DNA of 5,584 bases from an uncultured Flavobacterium sp. (GCA_946886675.1 CAMPIZ010000138.1:1-5584); one strand, 5' to 3'; numbered from the stretch's first letter, positions 1-5,584 are shown. Translations and numbers: made by a program. The notes: a model not told the origin generated them from the sequence alone.

Positions 1-257
1 AGCTTGACTGCAGTAAAAATTATACAAAAACATCAGGCTTCACCCGTTTTGCAGATCTATATTTTCAGGATTCAAATGAATATTCGGATAACGATTTTTT
101 TTCAGTGGGTGTTAAAAAACAGCCTATACAGGAGTTTAATTTAAACACATATAACTATACTGTAAAAGATTATGCCGACGGATTTTCTTTAGGTAAATGG
201 AATAACAAGAAAGGCTTTAATATGGATATAAGCTTAGGGGGCAAATGTGGTTTATAG
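1..257 (+). CDS. C-terminal fragment of an unrecognised protein (5' end outside window)
   Basis: The frame whose first complete codon begins at base 3 stays open for 84 codons and ends at TAG 255-257. That is long for a chance frame in DNA this AT-rich, and the other two forward frames contain stops. I do not recognise the protein. The visible part is rich in Asn, Asp, Tyr, Phe, Lys and Gly and looks soluble, with alternating hydrophobic and polar residues that suggest beta strands (for example NLNTYNYTVKDYADGF at residues 46-61). It ends in SLGGKCGL. Two cysteines (visible residues 3 and 82) could form a disulfide if the protein is exported, but the N-terminus is missing, so a signal peptide cannot be checked. 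GC is about 32%, lower than in glyS. It is convergent with the small secreted-protein gene to its right, 65 bp away. No function is assigned. Confidence 0.6.
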   Translation, partial: LDCSKNYTKTSGFTRFADLYFQDSNEYSDNDFFSVGVKKQPIQEFNLNTYNYTVKDYADGFSLGKWNNKKGFNMDISLGGKCGL

Positions 258-303
258 GATCTATTTTTAAGATTTTCAGAAAATATATAATAAAAAGCCT
301 GAT

Positions 304-339
304 AGGAGACTTTCGTTCTGATTCAGCCATAGTTCTCCT
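304..339. other. Weak inverted repeat at the convergent gene ends
   Basis: AGGAGACT (304-311) can pair with AGTTCTCCT (331-339) with one bulged base, leaving a loop of about 19 nt that contains the TGA stop of the minus-strand gene. On the minus strand a run of five T follows only after a 7-nt gap (296-292); on the plus strand the following bases are T-rich but interrupted. It may help end transcription of one or both convergent genes, but it is not a canonical terminator. Confidence 0.25.
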
Positions 340-799
340 TTGATTTATATACAAGCCCCTTTTTCACAGGATCATAATCAAAATAAATATTCCATCCTCC
401 TCCATTAATAAAATTTATTTTCCTTTTTTTATAACTTACCCTAAACGTAATAAGAGATACATAAAAATTACCATCTTTAAAATTCAGTGGACGTATGCCG
501 ACTACGGCGATTTTGCCATTGTTACTCTTTAGTGCATTTTTATATTCTTTCTGTGTATAAAGATATTCTATTTTTAACCCTTCAATTTTTTTCGGCCAGC
601 TGTCTCCTATAGGTGTATTGGAGTTTTTTTCCACATAGACTACTTTATTAGCAGATTGACTTATCGTTTTACAATACTCTTTTAATGCATATAAGAAAAC
701 ATTATCCGTATTATTAAGCCCATCTGTATCCAAAACTTTTTGAGAATATGAATTTAACCCAAAAACAACTAATAGTAAAATGGAAATCATTGCTTTCAT
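323..799 (-). CDS. Small secreted protein of unknown function
   Basis: This is an intact 158-codon gene with ATG at 799-797 and TGA at 325-323. Residues 1-19 form a typical Sec signal peptide: a short basic N-terminus (MKAM), the hydrophobic core ISILLLVVFGL, and a polar NSYSQ end with likely cleavage near S19/Q20. The mature protein is about 139 residues, lysine- and tyrosine-rich, with one cysteine (C43). Recognisable stretches are NKVVYVEKN (51-59), KIEGLKIEYL (71-80), GKIAVVGIRPL (95-105) and the glycine run INGGGWNIYFDYD (131-143). The overall pattern recalls small exported proteins common in flavobacteria that have no known role; that resemblance is from memory. AAAAGG (813-808) lies 8 nt ahead of the ATG and could serve as a weak ribosome binding site. 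The gene follows the glyS terminator by only 14 bp and has about 29% GC, well below its right-hand neighbours. No enzymatic motif is visible. Confidence 0.8.
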   Translation of the reverse strand: MKAMISILLLVVFGLNSYSQKVLDTDGLNNTDNVFLYALKEYCKTISQSANKVVYVEKNSNTPIGDSWPKKIEGLKIEYLYTQKEYKNALKSNNGKIAVVGIRPLNFKDGNFYVSLITFRVSYKKRKINFINGGGWNIYFDYDPVKKGLVYKSKENYG

Positions 800-813
800 A
801 CACTTAACCTTTT

Positions 814-845
814 AAATAAAAAAAGCTGCCTTTAACAGACAGCTT
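814..845 (-). terminator. Intrinsic terminator of glyS
   Basis: On the minus strand AAGCTGTC (845-838) pairs with GGCAGCTT (830-823) over 8 bp, including one T-G wobble, around a 7-nt loop (TGTTAAA). The stem is followed at once by a T run (824-818) and further T/A bases. It begins 6 bp after the glyS stop codon. The plus-strand side lacks a T run, so it acts in the glyS direction. Confidence 0.85.
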
Positions 846-851
846 CATTCG

Positions 852-2396
852 TTATTTCATTTTCATCAGCCAGTTTCTTACTGAAACCTCTTCGTTGATG
901 ATACCTCTTAGTTCTGATATCTTCACCCTGTCCTGCTGCATGGTATCACGGTGGCGTATAGTTACCGTTTTATCCTCTAGTGTTTGATGGTCTACCGTAA
1001 TACAGAATGGAGTACCCAGGGCATCCTGTCTCCTGTAACGGCGGCCTACAGCATCCTTTTCGTCATACGAAACATTAAAATCCCATTTAAGGTCTTCAAT
1101 TATTTCGCGCGCAACATCTGGTAGTCCGTCTTTCTTAACCAATGGCAGTACCGCAGCTTTTGTTGGTGCTAATACTGACGGAAGGCTTAGGACTGTACGT
1201 GTAGAGCCATCCTCAAGAGTTTCTTCTTTTAACGAACTTGAGAATACCGCAAGGAACATCCTGTCAAGACCAACAGAAGTTTCCACCACATAAGGCACAT
1301 AGTTTTGGTTAAGCTCGGTATCAAAAAACTGAAGCTTTTTGCCCGAAAACTGCTCATGCGCTTTAAGGTCAAAGTCGGTTCTTGAGTGGATGCCTTCCAG
1401 TTCTTTAAAGCCAAACGGGAAGTTAAACTCAATATCGGCAGCAGCGTTAGCATAGTGAGCCAGTTTCTCGTGGTCATGAAAACGGTAGTTTTCCTCACCA
1501 AGCCCAAGCGATTTGTGCCATTTTAGCCTTGTATCTTTCCAATACTCGTAGTATTTCATTTCCTCTCCCGGACGAACAAAGAACTGCATCTCCATTTGTT
1601 CAAACTCTCTCATACGAAAGATAAATTGCCTTGCCACGATCTCGTTACGAAATGCCTTACCGGTTTGCGCAATACCAAAAGGAATTTTCATTCTTCCGGT
1701 TTTCTGTACATTAAGGAAGTTAACAAATATACCCTGTGCCGTTTCCGGGCGCAGGTATAGATCCATCGCACTGGCAGCCTCAGCACCCAGCTTAGTACCA
1801 AACATGAGGTTAAACTGCCTTACCTCTGTCCAGTTCTTGGAACCTGTATCAGGGTCGGCAATGCCAAGCTCCTCGATAAGTGCCTTTACATCGGCAAGGT
1901 TTTCTGTTTCAAGGCTGTGGGCCATACGCTTAAGGATGGCATCTTTCTTTTCAAGATACTCCTTTGTACGTGCATTGGTAGCTTTAAATTCTTCTTCATC
2001 AAAAGCGTCGCCATAGCGCGCCTTTGCCTTGTCTATTTCTTTTTGAGCTTTTTGGTTAAGCTTCTCGGCATAATCTTCAATAAGAACATCTGCCCTGTAT
2101 CTTTTTTTGGAATCCTTGTTATCAATCAACGGATCGTTAAAAGCATCTACGTGCCCCGACGCTTTCCATGTGGTAGGATGCATAAATATTGAGGCATCTA
2201 TACCTACAATGTTCTCATGCATCTGGACCATTGATTTCCACCAGTATTCCCTGATGTTTTTCTTTAGTTCAGCACCATTCTGACCGTAGTCATATACAGC
2301 GCTCAATCCATCATATATTTCGCTCGACGGAAATATATATCCGTATTCCTTTGCATGCGAAATTACATTCTTAAAAATATCTTCCTGTTTTGCCAT
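852..2396 (-). CDS. glyS: Glycine--tRNA ligase (alpha2 homodimer type)
   Basis: This 514-residue class II aminoacyl-tRNA synthetase attaches glycine to tRNA-Gly in the cytoplasm using ATP (EC 6.1.1.14). It is the single-chain, homodimeric type shared by eukaryotes, archaea and some bacteria, not the alpha2beta2 enzyme of E. coli. Visible landmarks, in order: the N-terminal segment GYIFPSSEIYDG (19-30); motif 1 SGHVDAFNDP (80-89); a lysine- and glutamate-rich insertion (about 95-185) as expected for this type; LRPETAQG (215-222); motif 2 GKAFRNEI (246-253) with RMREFEQMEMQFF (261-273); motif 3 ETSVGLDRMFLAV (372-384); and the C-terminal anticodon-binding domain (about 405-510) starting near LAPTKAAVLPL. 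The length is normal and there are no frame breaks. ATG 2396-2394 fits the usual N-terminus, although no Shine-Dalgarno site precedes it, as is common in Bacteroidota. It is divergent from the ComF gene and ends at a clear terminator. Confidence 0.98.
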   Translation of the reverse strand: MAKQEDIFKNVISHAKEYGYIFPSSEIYDGLSAVYDYGQNGAELKKNIREYWWKSMVQMHENIVGIDASIFMHPTTWKASGHVDAFNDPLIDNKDSKKRYRADVLIEDYAEKLNQKAQKEIDKAKARYGDAFDEEEFKATNARTKEYLEKKDAILKRMAHSLETENLADVKALIEELGIADPDTGSKNWTEVRQFNLMFGTKLGAEAASAMDLYLRPETAQGIFVNFLNVQKTGRMKIPFGIAQTGKAFRNEIVARQFIFRMREFEQMEMQFFVRPGEEMKYYEYWKDTRLKWHKSLGLGEENYRFHDHEKLAHYANAAADIEFNFPFGFKELEGIHSRTDFDLKAHEQFSGKKLQFFDTELNQNYVPYVVETSVGLDRMFLAVFSSSLKEETLEDGSTRTVLSLPSVLAPTKAAVLPLVKKDGLPDVAREIIEDLKWDFNVSYDEKDAVGRRYRRQDALGTPFCITVDHQTLEDKTVTIRHRDTMQQDRVKISELRGIINEEVSVRNWLMKMK

Positions 2397-2400
2397 GGTG

Positions 2401-2408
2401 CAAAAATA
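2401..2408 (-). promoter_or_regulatory. Perfect TAnnTTTG match abutting the glyS start
   Basis: TATTTTTG on the minus strand matches the Bacteroidota -7 consensus TAnnTTTG exactly, but it ends 4 bases before the glyS ATG. Use of it would place the transcription start at or inside the start codon, giving a leaderless mRNA. No TTG is found at the usual -33 distance, so it may be a chance match in AT-rich DNA. Confidence 0.2.
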
Positions 2409-2410
2409 TA

Positions 2411-2440
2411 AAAAGGGATTGTATATATAAATGCCCTTTT
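2411..2440. repeat. Inverted repeat in the glyS/comF intergenic region
   Basis: AAAAGGG (2411-2417) is repeated inverted as CCCTTTT (2434-2440). The arms extend inward by ATT/AAT (2418-2420 and 2430-2432) past one bulged G at 2433, leaving a 9-nt AT-only loop apart from one G. Read toward glyS, the stem is followed by T-rich sequence (TTTTTATATTTTT) that runs almost to the start codon. It could be a leader hairpin of glyS, an operator, or a weak terminator. Only three G-C pairs support the stem. Confidence 0.4.
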
Positions 2441-2460
2441 ACTATCTTTAGCCTAAATAC

Positions 2461-2494
2461 CAAATTATTTTGCCTTAACCACACCATGCTCAAA
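2461..2494 (-). promoter_or_regulatory. Candidate glyS promoter
   Basis: On the minus strand TTTG (2494-2491) is followed after 22 nt by ATAATTTG (2468-2461). This resembles the Bacteroidota sigma-ABfr promoter (TTTG near -33, TAnnTTTG near -7), with the TA dinucleotide shifted. Transcription would start near 2454, giving glyS a leader of about 57 nt that includes the inverted repeat at 2411-2440. The upstream element overlaps the first codons of the divergent ComF gene. This is the only promoter candidate here with both elements. Confidence 0.35.
2465..2472 (+). promoter_or_regulatory. Candidate -7 element of comF
   Basis: TTATTTTG differs from the TAnnTTTG consensus at one position and lies 13 bp ahead of the ComF ATG. 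No TTG is found 17-23 bp upstream. The same octamer occurs ahead of the lipoprotein gene at 3208-3215. It overlaps the oppositely directed glyS candidate, so the two promoters would compete. Confidence 0.25.
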
Positions 2495-3169
2495 AATTTA
2501 ATTAACCTGCTGTACCCCAAAATCTGTTCGGGATGCAGTAATACCCTGCTCGAAACCGAAGAAATTATTTGCACCGCCTGCAGGCACGACATGCCTTTTA
2601 CACAACATCACCTTAATCTCCAAAACGAAACATTTAATAAATTTTACGGTAGGCTGCCTCTGGAGCATGCTTCTTCGTTATTGTATTTTCATAAAGAAGG
2701 CATTGTTCAGGAACTTATACATAACCTTAAATACCGCGGGCAGCAGGAAGTTGGCAAATTAGCAGGGCAATGGTATGCAGAGGACCTTCAGGATGTGGAA
2801 GCCATTAAAACAGTTACTGAAGTAATACCTGTACCGCTGCATAAAAAACGGCTCAGGCAGCGTGGCTATAATCAGGTAGAAGAATTTGGTAAAGCCCTGG
2901 CATACGGGTTGGGTATAAGCTACAATAATGATTTACTTAAAAAAGAATCTCACACAAATACCCAGACTAAGAAAGGGCTTTCTGCAAGGGCTGAAATTGC
3001 ACAAAGCTCCTTTGAAGCATTGTTTAAAGAAGCCGACCATGGCAAGCATTTCCTGCTTATAGATGATGTTATTACCACAGGTGCCACACTGGAGGCCTGC
3101 GGCAGAGCATTGCTTAAAATACCCAACTCTAAGCTAAGTATAGTAACTATAGCTTATGCACATACCTAA
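2486..3169 (+). CDS. comF: ComF family protein (zinc finger plus phosphoribosyltransferase domain)
   Basis: This 227-residue cytoplasmic protein has the normal ComF/GntX length and architecture. A four-cysteine zinc-binding motif sits at the N-terminus (C14, C17, C29, C32: CSGC and CTAC). A type I phosphoribosyltransferase domain follows, with the family signature PLHKKRLRQRGYNQ (117-130) and the PRPP-binding loop LLIDDVITTGATL (190-202), where the paired aspartates and TTG are intact. In competent bacteria ComF supports import of single-stranded DNA; outside them the substrate and role are unsettled, so the name records homology only. I chose ATG 2486 because MLKNLINLLYPKICSGC is the typical ComF beginning. 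An in-frame ATG at 2390 would add 32 atypical residues and overlap the glyS start. The gene is divergent from glyS and may share a transcript with the lipoprotein gene 65 bp downstream, since no terminator lies between them. Confidence 0.93.
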   Translation: MLKNLINLLYPKICSGCSNTLLETEEIICTACRHDMPFTQHHLNLQNETFNKFYGRLPLEHASSLLYFHKEGIVQELIHNLKYRGQQEVGKLAGQWYAEDLQDVEAIKTVTEVIPVPLHKKRLRQRGYNQVEEFGKALAYGLGISYNNDLLKKESHTNTQTKKGLSARAEIAQSSFEALFKEADHGKHFLLIDDVITTGATLEACGRALLKIPNSKLSIVTIAYAHT

Positions 3170-3207
3170 ATTTTACAAAAACATTTTATTTCCACTAAAT
3201 ATAATTG

Positions 3208-3215
3208 TTATTTTG
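3208..3215 (+). promoter_or_regulatory. Candidate -7 element ahead of the lipoprotein gene
   Basis: TTATTTTG, identical to the octamer ahead of ComF and one base from TAnnTTTG, ends 19 bp before ATG 3235. No clear -33 TTG is present. If active, it would give the lipoprotein gene its own promoter in addition to any read-through from ComF. Confidence 0.25.
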
Positions 3216-3234
3216 TGCTGTTAAAGAACATGGT

Positions 3235-4851
3235 ATGCTCAAGAACAGATTTCTACTATACATAGCATTCATTGCATTATCGCTTACAGGATGCGCTAAA
3301 AGAGGTAATATTACCGGCGGCCCAAAGGATACTATTGCGCCTGTACTGGTAAGGAGCTATCCTGAAAACATGACCACTAATTTTAAAGGCAGCGAAATTC
3401 GTATTGACTTTAGTGAGTATATAAAAATTAAAGATGTAAACAGGCAGCTTATCATTTCTCCGCCTATGGAAACACAGCCGGTAATTACACCTATGGCAGG
3501 CGCGAGTAAGTTTATAAAGATACAGATAAAAGATACCCTGCAGCCCGAGACCACCTACAGCTTTAACTTTGGGCAGAGTATTACTGATAATAATGAAGGC
3601 AACCCTTATTCGCAATTTAAATTTGTATTTTCAACAGGGGCATATATTGACTCGTTGGAGCTTAGAGGAACTATAAAAGATGCCTACAGCAGAAAGACCG
3701 ACGATTTTGTTACCGTTATGCTGTATGAAGCCGAAACATTTACCGACTCTACCATTTACACAGAAAAACCGCGCTATGTAACCAACACTTTGGACAGTAT
3801 GGTTAACTACAGGCTGGAAAACCTTAAAGAGGGCAAGTATTACCTTATTGCACTAAAAGATAAGAGTAGTAATTATGTATTTAATCCCGCTTCAGATAAA
3901 ATAGCTTTTTTTGAAAACCCTATAACCGTACCTAATGACACGCTTTATGAACTAAACCTGTTTATGCAACAGGGGGAGTATAAAGCGTTAAAGCCTGTAC
4001 AGGCGTCATCAAACCGCTACTATGCCCCTTATGAGGGGAATTCAAAAGGCACTGTTATTGACGTAAAAAATGCTGCTACTAACGAAACAATAAATTCTGT
4101 AACTACAAAAGTTCCTGAAAAAGATTCGTTGCAGGTATGGGTCCCAAGGGAGATAAATACAATAGCCGATTCACTATTGGTTTCGATCAGAAAAAATGAT
4201 TCTATTAAAGAGTTTACCGTTAAGACCAAAGAAATGAAAGCAACGGACTCACTTACTGTAGAGCCGGTGCAAAAAGGCACGCTTAACTTCAGGGATACGT
4301 TTACAATTAAAACCAGCACTCCCATTAGAACTATTGACACTACAAAAATGGCGCTGATGGACAAAGATTCTGTTGCCGTAGCGTTTACCACAAAATATGA
4401 TGCTTATTTACAGGAACTAAAATTTGATTTTGAGAAAAAGGAGGAGCAAAAGTATAGGTTTACCCTTATGCCGGGCGCTATTAAGGACTTTTATGAAAAG
4501 GAGAACGACACTCTTAACTTTACCCTTACAACCCGCACTTATACTGATTATGGTAACTTAAGGGTAATACTCAACAATGCTGATCGTTTCCCATTGATAC
4601 TAGAAGTATTGGACACTAATGAAAAAGTAGTGGCAAGTTACTATTCTGAAGGGGAAACAGAAATAGACTTTAATAATCTTCAGCCCAATAAATTTAATCT
4701 AAGGGTGATTTATGATGATAATAAAAATGGCGAATGGGACAGCGGCAGTTATCCTGAAAAACGCCAGCCTGAAGAGGTAATTTACCACCCAGACACAACC
4801 GATGTAAGGTCCAACTGGGATGTTCCCGTTACGTTTAATCTTGGAGGATAA
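3235..4851 (+). CDS. Ig-like (SbsA/Big_5-type) domain lipoprotein
   Basis: This is a 538-residue envelope lipoprotein. Residues 1-20 form a type II signal peptide with the hydrophobic core LLYIAFIALSL and lipobox LTGC (17-20), so C20 should be lipidated. ATG 3235 is preferred because the signal peptide begins there; an in-frame TTG at 3205 would put ten extra residues before it. Residues about 34-136 resemble the bacterial SbsA-like Ig domain (PVLVRSYPENMTTNF, EIRIDFSEYIKI, LQPETTYSFNFG, KFVFSTGA). Residues about 141-215 look like a transthyretin or carboxypeptidase-regulatory-like beta domain (LRGTIKDA, YRLENLKEGKYYLIALKD). A long, Thr- and Ser-rich beta middle region follows. The C-terminal part (439-538) holds a calcium-loop-like YDDNKNGEWDSG (493-504) and ends VTFNLGG. 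No acidic surface-export signal follows C20, which hints at a periplasm-facing protein (inference). No enzyme motif is seen; a structural or binding role is likely. Confidence 0.88.
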   Translation: MLKNRFLLYIAFIALSLTGCAKRGNITGGPKDTIAPVLVRSYPENMTTNFKGSEIRIDFSEYIKIKDVNRQLIISPPMETQPVITPMAGASKFIKIQIKDTLQPETTYSFNFGQSITDNNEGNPYSQFKFVFSTGAYIDSLELRGTIKDAYSRKTDDFVTVMLYEAETFTDSTIYTEKPRYVTNTLDSMVNYRLENLKEGKYYLIALKDKSSNYVFNPASDKIAFFENPITVPNDTLYELNLFMQQGEYKALKPVQASSNRYYAPYEGNSKGTVIDVKNAATNETINSVTTKVPEKDSLQVWVPREINTIADSLLVSIRKNDSIKEFTVKTKEMKATDSLTVEPVQKGTLNFRDTFTIKTSTPIRTIDTTKMALMDKDSVAVAFTTKYDAYLQELKFDFEKKEEQKYRFTLMPGAIKDFYEKENDTLNFTLTTRTYTDYGNLRVILNNADRFPLILEVLDTNEKVVASYYSEGETEIDFNNLQPNKFNLRVIYDDNKNGEWDSGSYPEKRQPEEVIYHPDTTDVRSNWDVPVTFNLGG

Positions 4852-5584
4852 AAGAATCCCTGTCGTTTAGAAAATCAAGCTTTTTCCGGTTTTCCAACAT
4901 TTCCTCTTTATTAATAGTAACGGTATATACTTCTTCATTATCTGAGGTTTCCAGCATAGGTTTCCCTAAACTGTCAAACACCTGCGAATGCCCCGGATAA
5001 TTATGTCCATTGCTGTCCTGCCCTACCCTGTTTACCCCTGCCACATAGCACATATTTTCTACGGCGCGTGCCTGCAGCAATACATCCCAAGCCAATACAC
5101 GGGGTGAAGGCCAGTTGGCCACAAATAACAAAAGGTCATAACCTTCCACATTTCTGGCAAAGACGGGGAAGCGCAAATCATAACAAACAAGCGGGCATAT
5201 TTTCCAGCCCTTATACTCTACAATAAGTTTTTCGCTCCCTGCTGTATATTCCTTGTGCTCTCCCGCAAGGGTAAACAGGTGCCGTTTATTATAGGTTTTA
5301 AATTCACCATTTGGGTAAATAAAAAAGAGGCGGTTATAGTAGTTGCCATTTTCTTTTATAACCAGGCTGCCTGTTACAGCACATTGCTTTTTTACAGCTA
5401 TCGCTTGCATCCATTTAACAGATTCACCATCCATCGTTTCGGCAACAGCCTCCGGATTCATAGTAAAGCCTGTGGCAAACATTTCCGGGAGCATAATCAT
5501 ATTTGTTTCCTCAATTTGATCTATGAGCTCAGAAAAACGCTGCCTGTTAGCCTGGTGGTCTTCCCACTGCAGGGAAGTTTGTAT
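4835..5584 (-). CDS. Omega-amidase, YafV/NIT2-like carbon-nitrogen hydrolase (N-terminus outside window)
   Basis: This nitrilase-superfamily enzyme probably hydrolyses the omega-amide of alpha-ketoglutaramate or alpha-ketosuccinamate to 2-oxoacid and ammonia, a metabolite-repair and methionine-salvage step in the cytoplasm. The catalytic Glu-Lys-Cys triad is visible in family motifs: E34 in MLPEMFATGF, K100 in YNKRHLFTLAGE and C134 in VCYDLRFPVF (numbered from the first complete codon at the right edge). NWPSPRVLAWDVLLQARAVEN and VNRVGQDSNGHNYPGHSQ match the YafV subgroup. The frame stays open for 28 codons upstream of the methionine at 5500-5498 and reads IQTSLQWEDHQANR, which is the family's normal first strand. 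The visible 249 residues therefore lack only about 5-8 at the start. The TAA at 4837-4835 lies inside the lipoprotein gene on the other strand, a 17-bp tail-to-tail overlap. No frame breaks are seen. Confidence 0.93.
   Translation of the reverse strand: MQTSLQWEDHQANRQRFSELIDQIEETNMIMLPEMFATGFTMNPEAVAETMDGESVKWMQAIAVKKQCAVTGSLVIKENGNYYNRLFFIYPNGEFKTYNKRHLFTLAGEHKEYTAGSEKLIVEYKGWKICPLVCYDLRFPVFARNVEGYDLLLFVANWPSPRVLAWDVLLQARAVENMCYVAGVNRVGQDSNGHNYPGHSQVFDSLGKPMLETSDNEEVYTVTINKEEMLENRKKLDFLNDRDSFILQD

Noticed and set aside
1..147. Alternative open frame starting at base 1
   Set aside because: It stops at about 145-147 and has a poorer composition; the frame from base 3 is longer and ends cleanly at 257.
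1229..2192. Open frames within glyS in other frames and on the plus strand
   Set aside because: They lie inside an intact, well-conserved synthetase gene, show no recognisable protein features, and are best explained as shadows of its codon pattern.
2390..2485. In-frame upstream ATG extension of comF
   Set aside because: The added 32 residues do not look like a ComF N-terminus, would overlap the glyS start codon on the other strand, and would cover the whole promoter region. MLKNLINLLYPKICSGC at 2486 is the typical beginning.
2397..2485. T-box riboswitch ahead of glyS
   Set aside because: The gap is far too short for a T-box, and no T-box sequence or specifier stem is visible.
2371..2592. 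Minus-strand open frame across the glyS/comF gap
   Set aside because: It overlaps both real gene starts and the promoter region, and its translation shows no conserved features.
3205..3234. TTG start giving ten extra residues on the lipoprotein
   Set aside because: The signal peptide begins naturally at ATG 3235, with a positive N-terminus, hydrophobic core and lipobox at the right distances.
3277..4391. Minus-strand open frames within the lipoprotein gene
   Set aside because: They are antisense to an intact coding region with clear domains, have unnatural compositions, and have no supporting start signals.
1..5584. Novel defence, mobile or RNA-based system
   Set aside because: I looked for repeat arrays, transposases, integrases, nucleases, toxin-antitoxin pairs and structured RNA genes on both strands and saw none that the sequence supports.

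Overview
This window looks like a chromosomal segment from a member of the Bacteroidota, most likely a Flavobacterium-like organism. The signs are an AT-rich sequence, start codons without strong Shine-Dalgarno sites, near-matches to the TAnnTTTG promoter element, a flavobacterial-type secreted protein, and a lipoprotein with an SbsA-type Ig domain. The assignment rests on protein style and signals, not on a database search.

Layout. Positions 1-257 (+) hold the C-terminal end of an unrecognised protein. Positions 323-799 (-) encode a small unrecognised secreted protein, convergent with it. Positions 852-2396 (-) encode an intact glycyl-tRNA synthetase (glyS), ending in a clear intrinsic terminator at 814-845. 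An 89-bp divergent intergenic region with candidate promoters and an inverted repeat separates glyS from a ComF-family phosphoribosyltransferase at 2486-3169 (+). After 65 bp comes an Ig-like-domain lipoprotein at 3235-4851 (+). Its 3' end overlaps, tail to tail by 17 bp, a nitrilase-superfamily omega-amidase at 4835-5584 (-), whose first few codons lie beyond the right edge.

The genes from glyS rightward are ordinary housekeeping or cell-envelope genes with about 38-58% GC in the lines sampled. They do not form an obvious shared pathway: translation, a DNA-uptake or PRTase family protein, an envelope lipoprotein, and metabolite repair. ComF and the lipoprotein may be co-transcribed. The left 800 bp are clearly more AT-rich (about 29-32% by hand count) and carry the two unrecognised proteins, so this is the most accessory-looking part.

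I found no RNA genes, CRISPR arrays, insertion sequences or defence systems, and no convincing new system. The points most worth a second look are the composition boundary with its unknown secreted protein, the overlapping convergent gene ends, the inverted repeat ahead of glyS, and the omega-amidase start, which lies further upstream than the first visible methionine.
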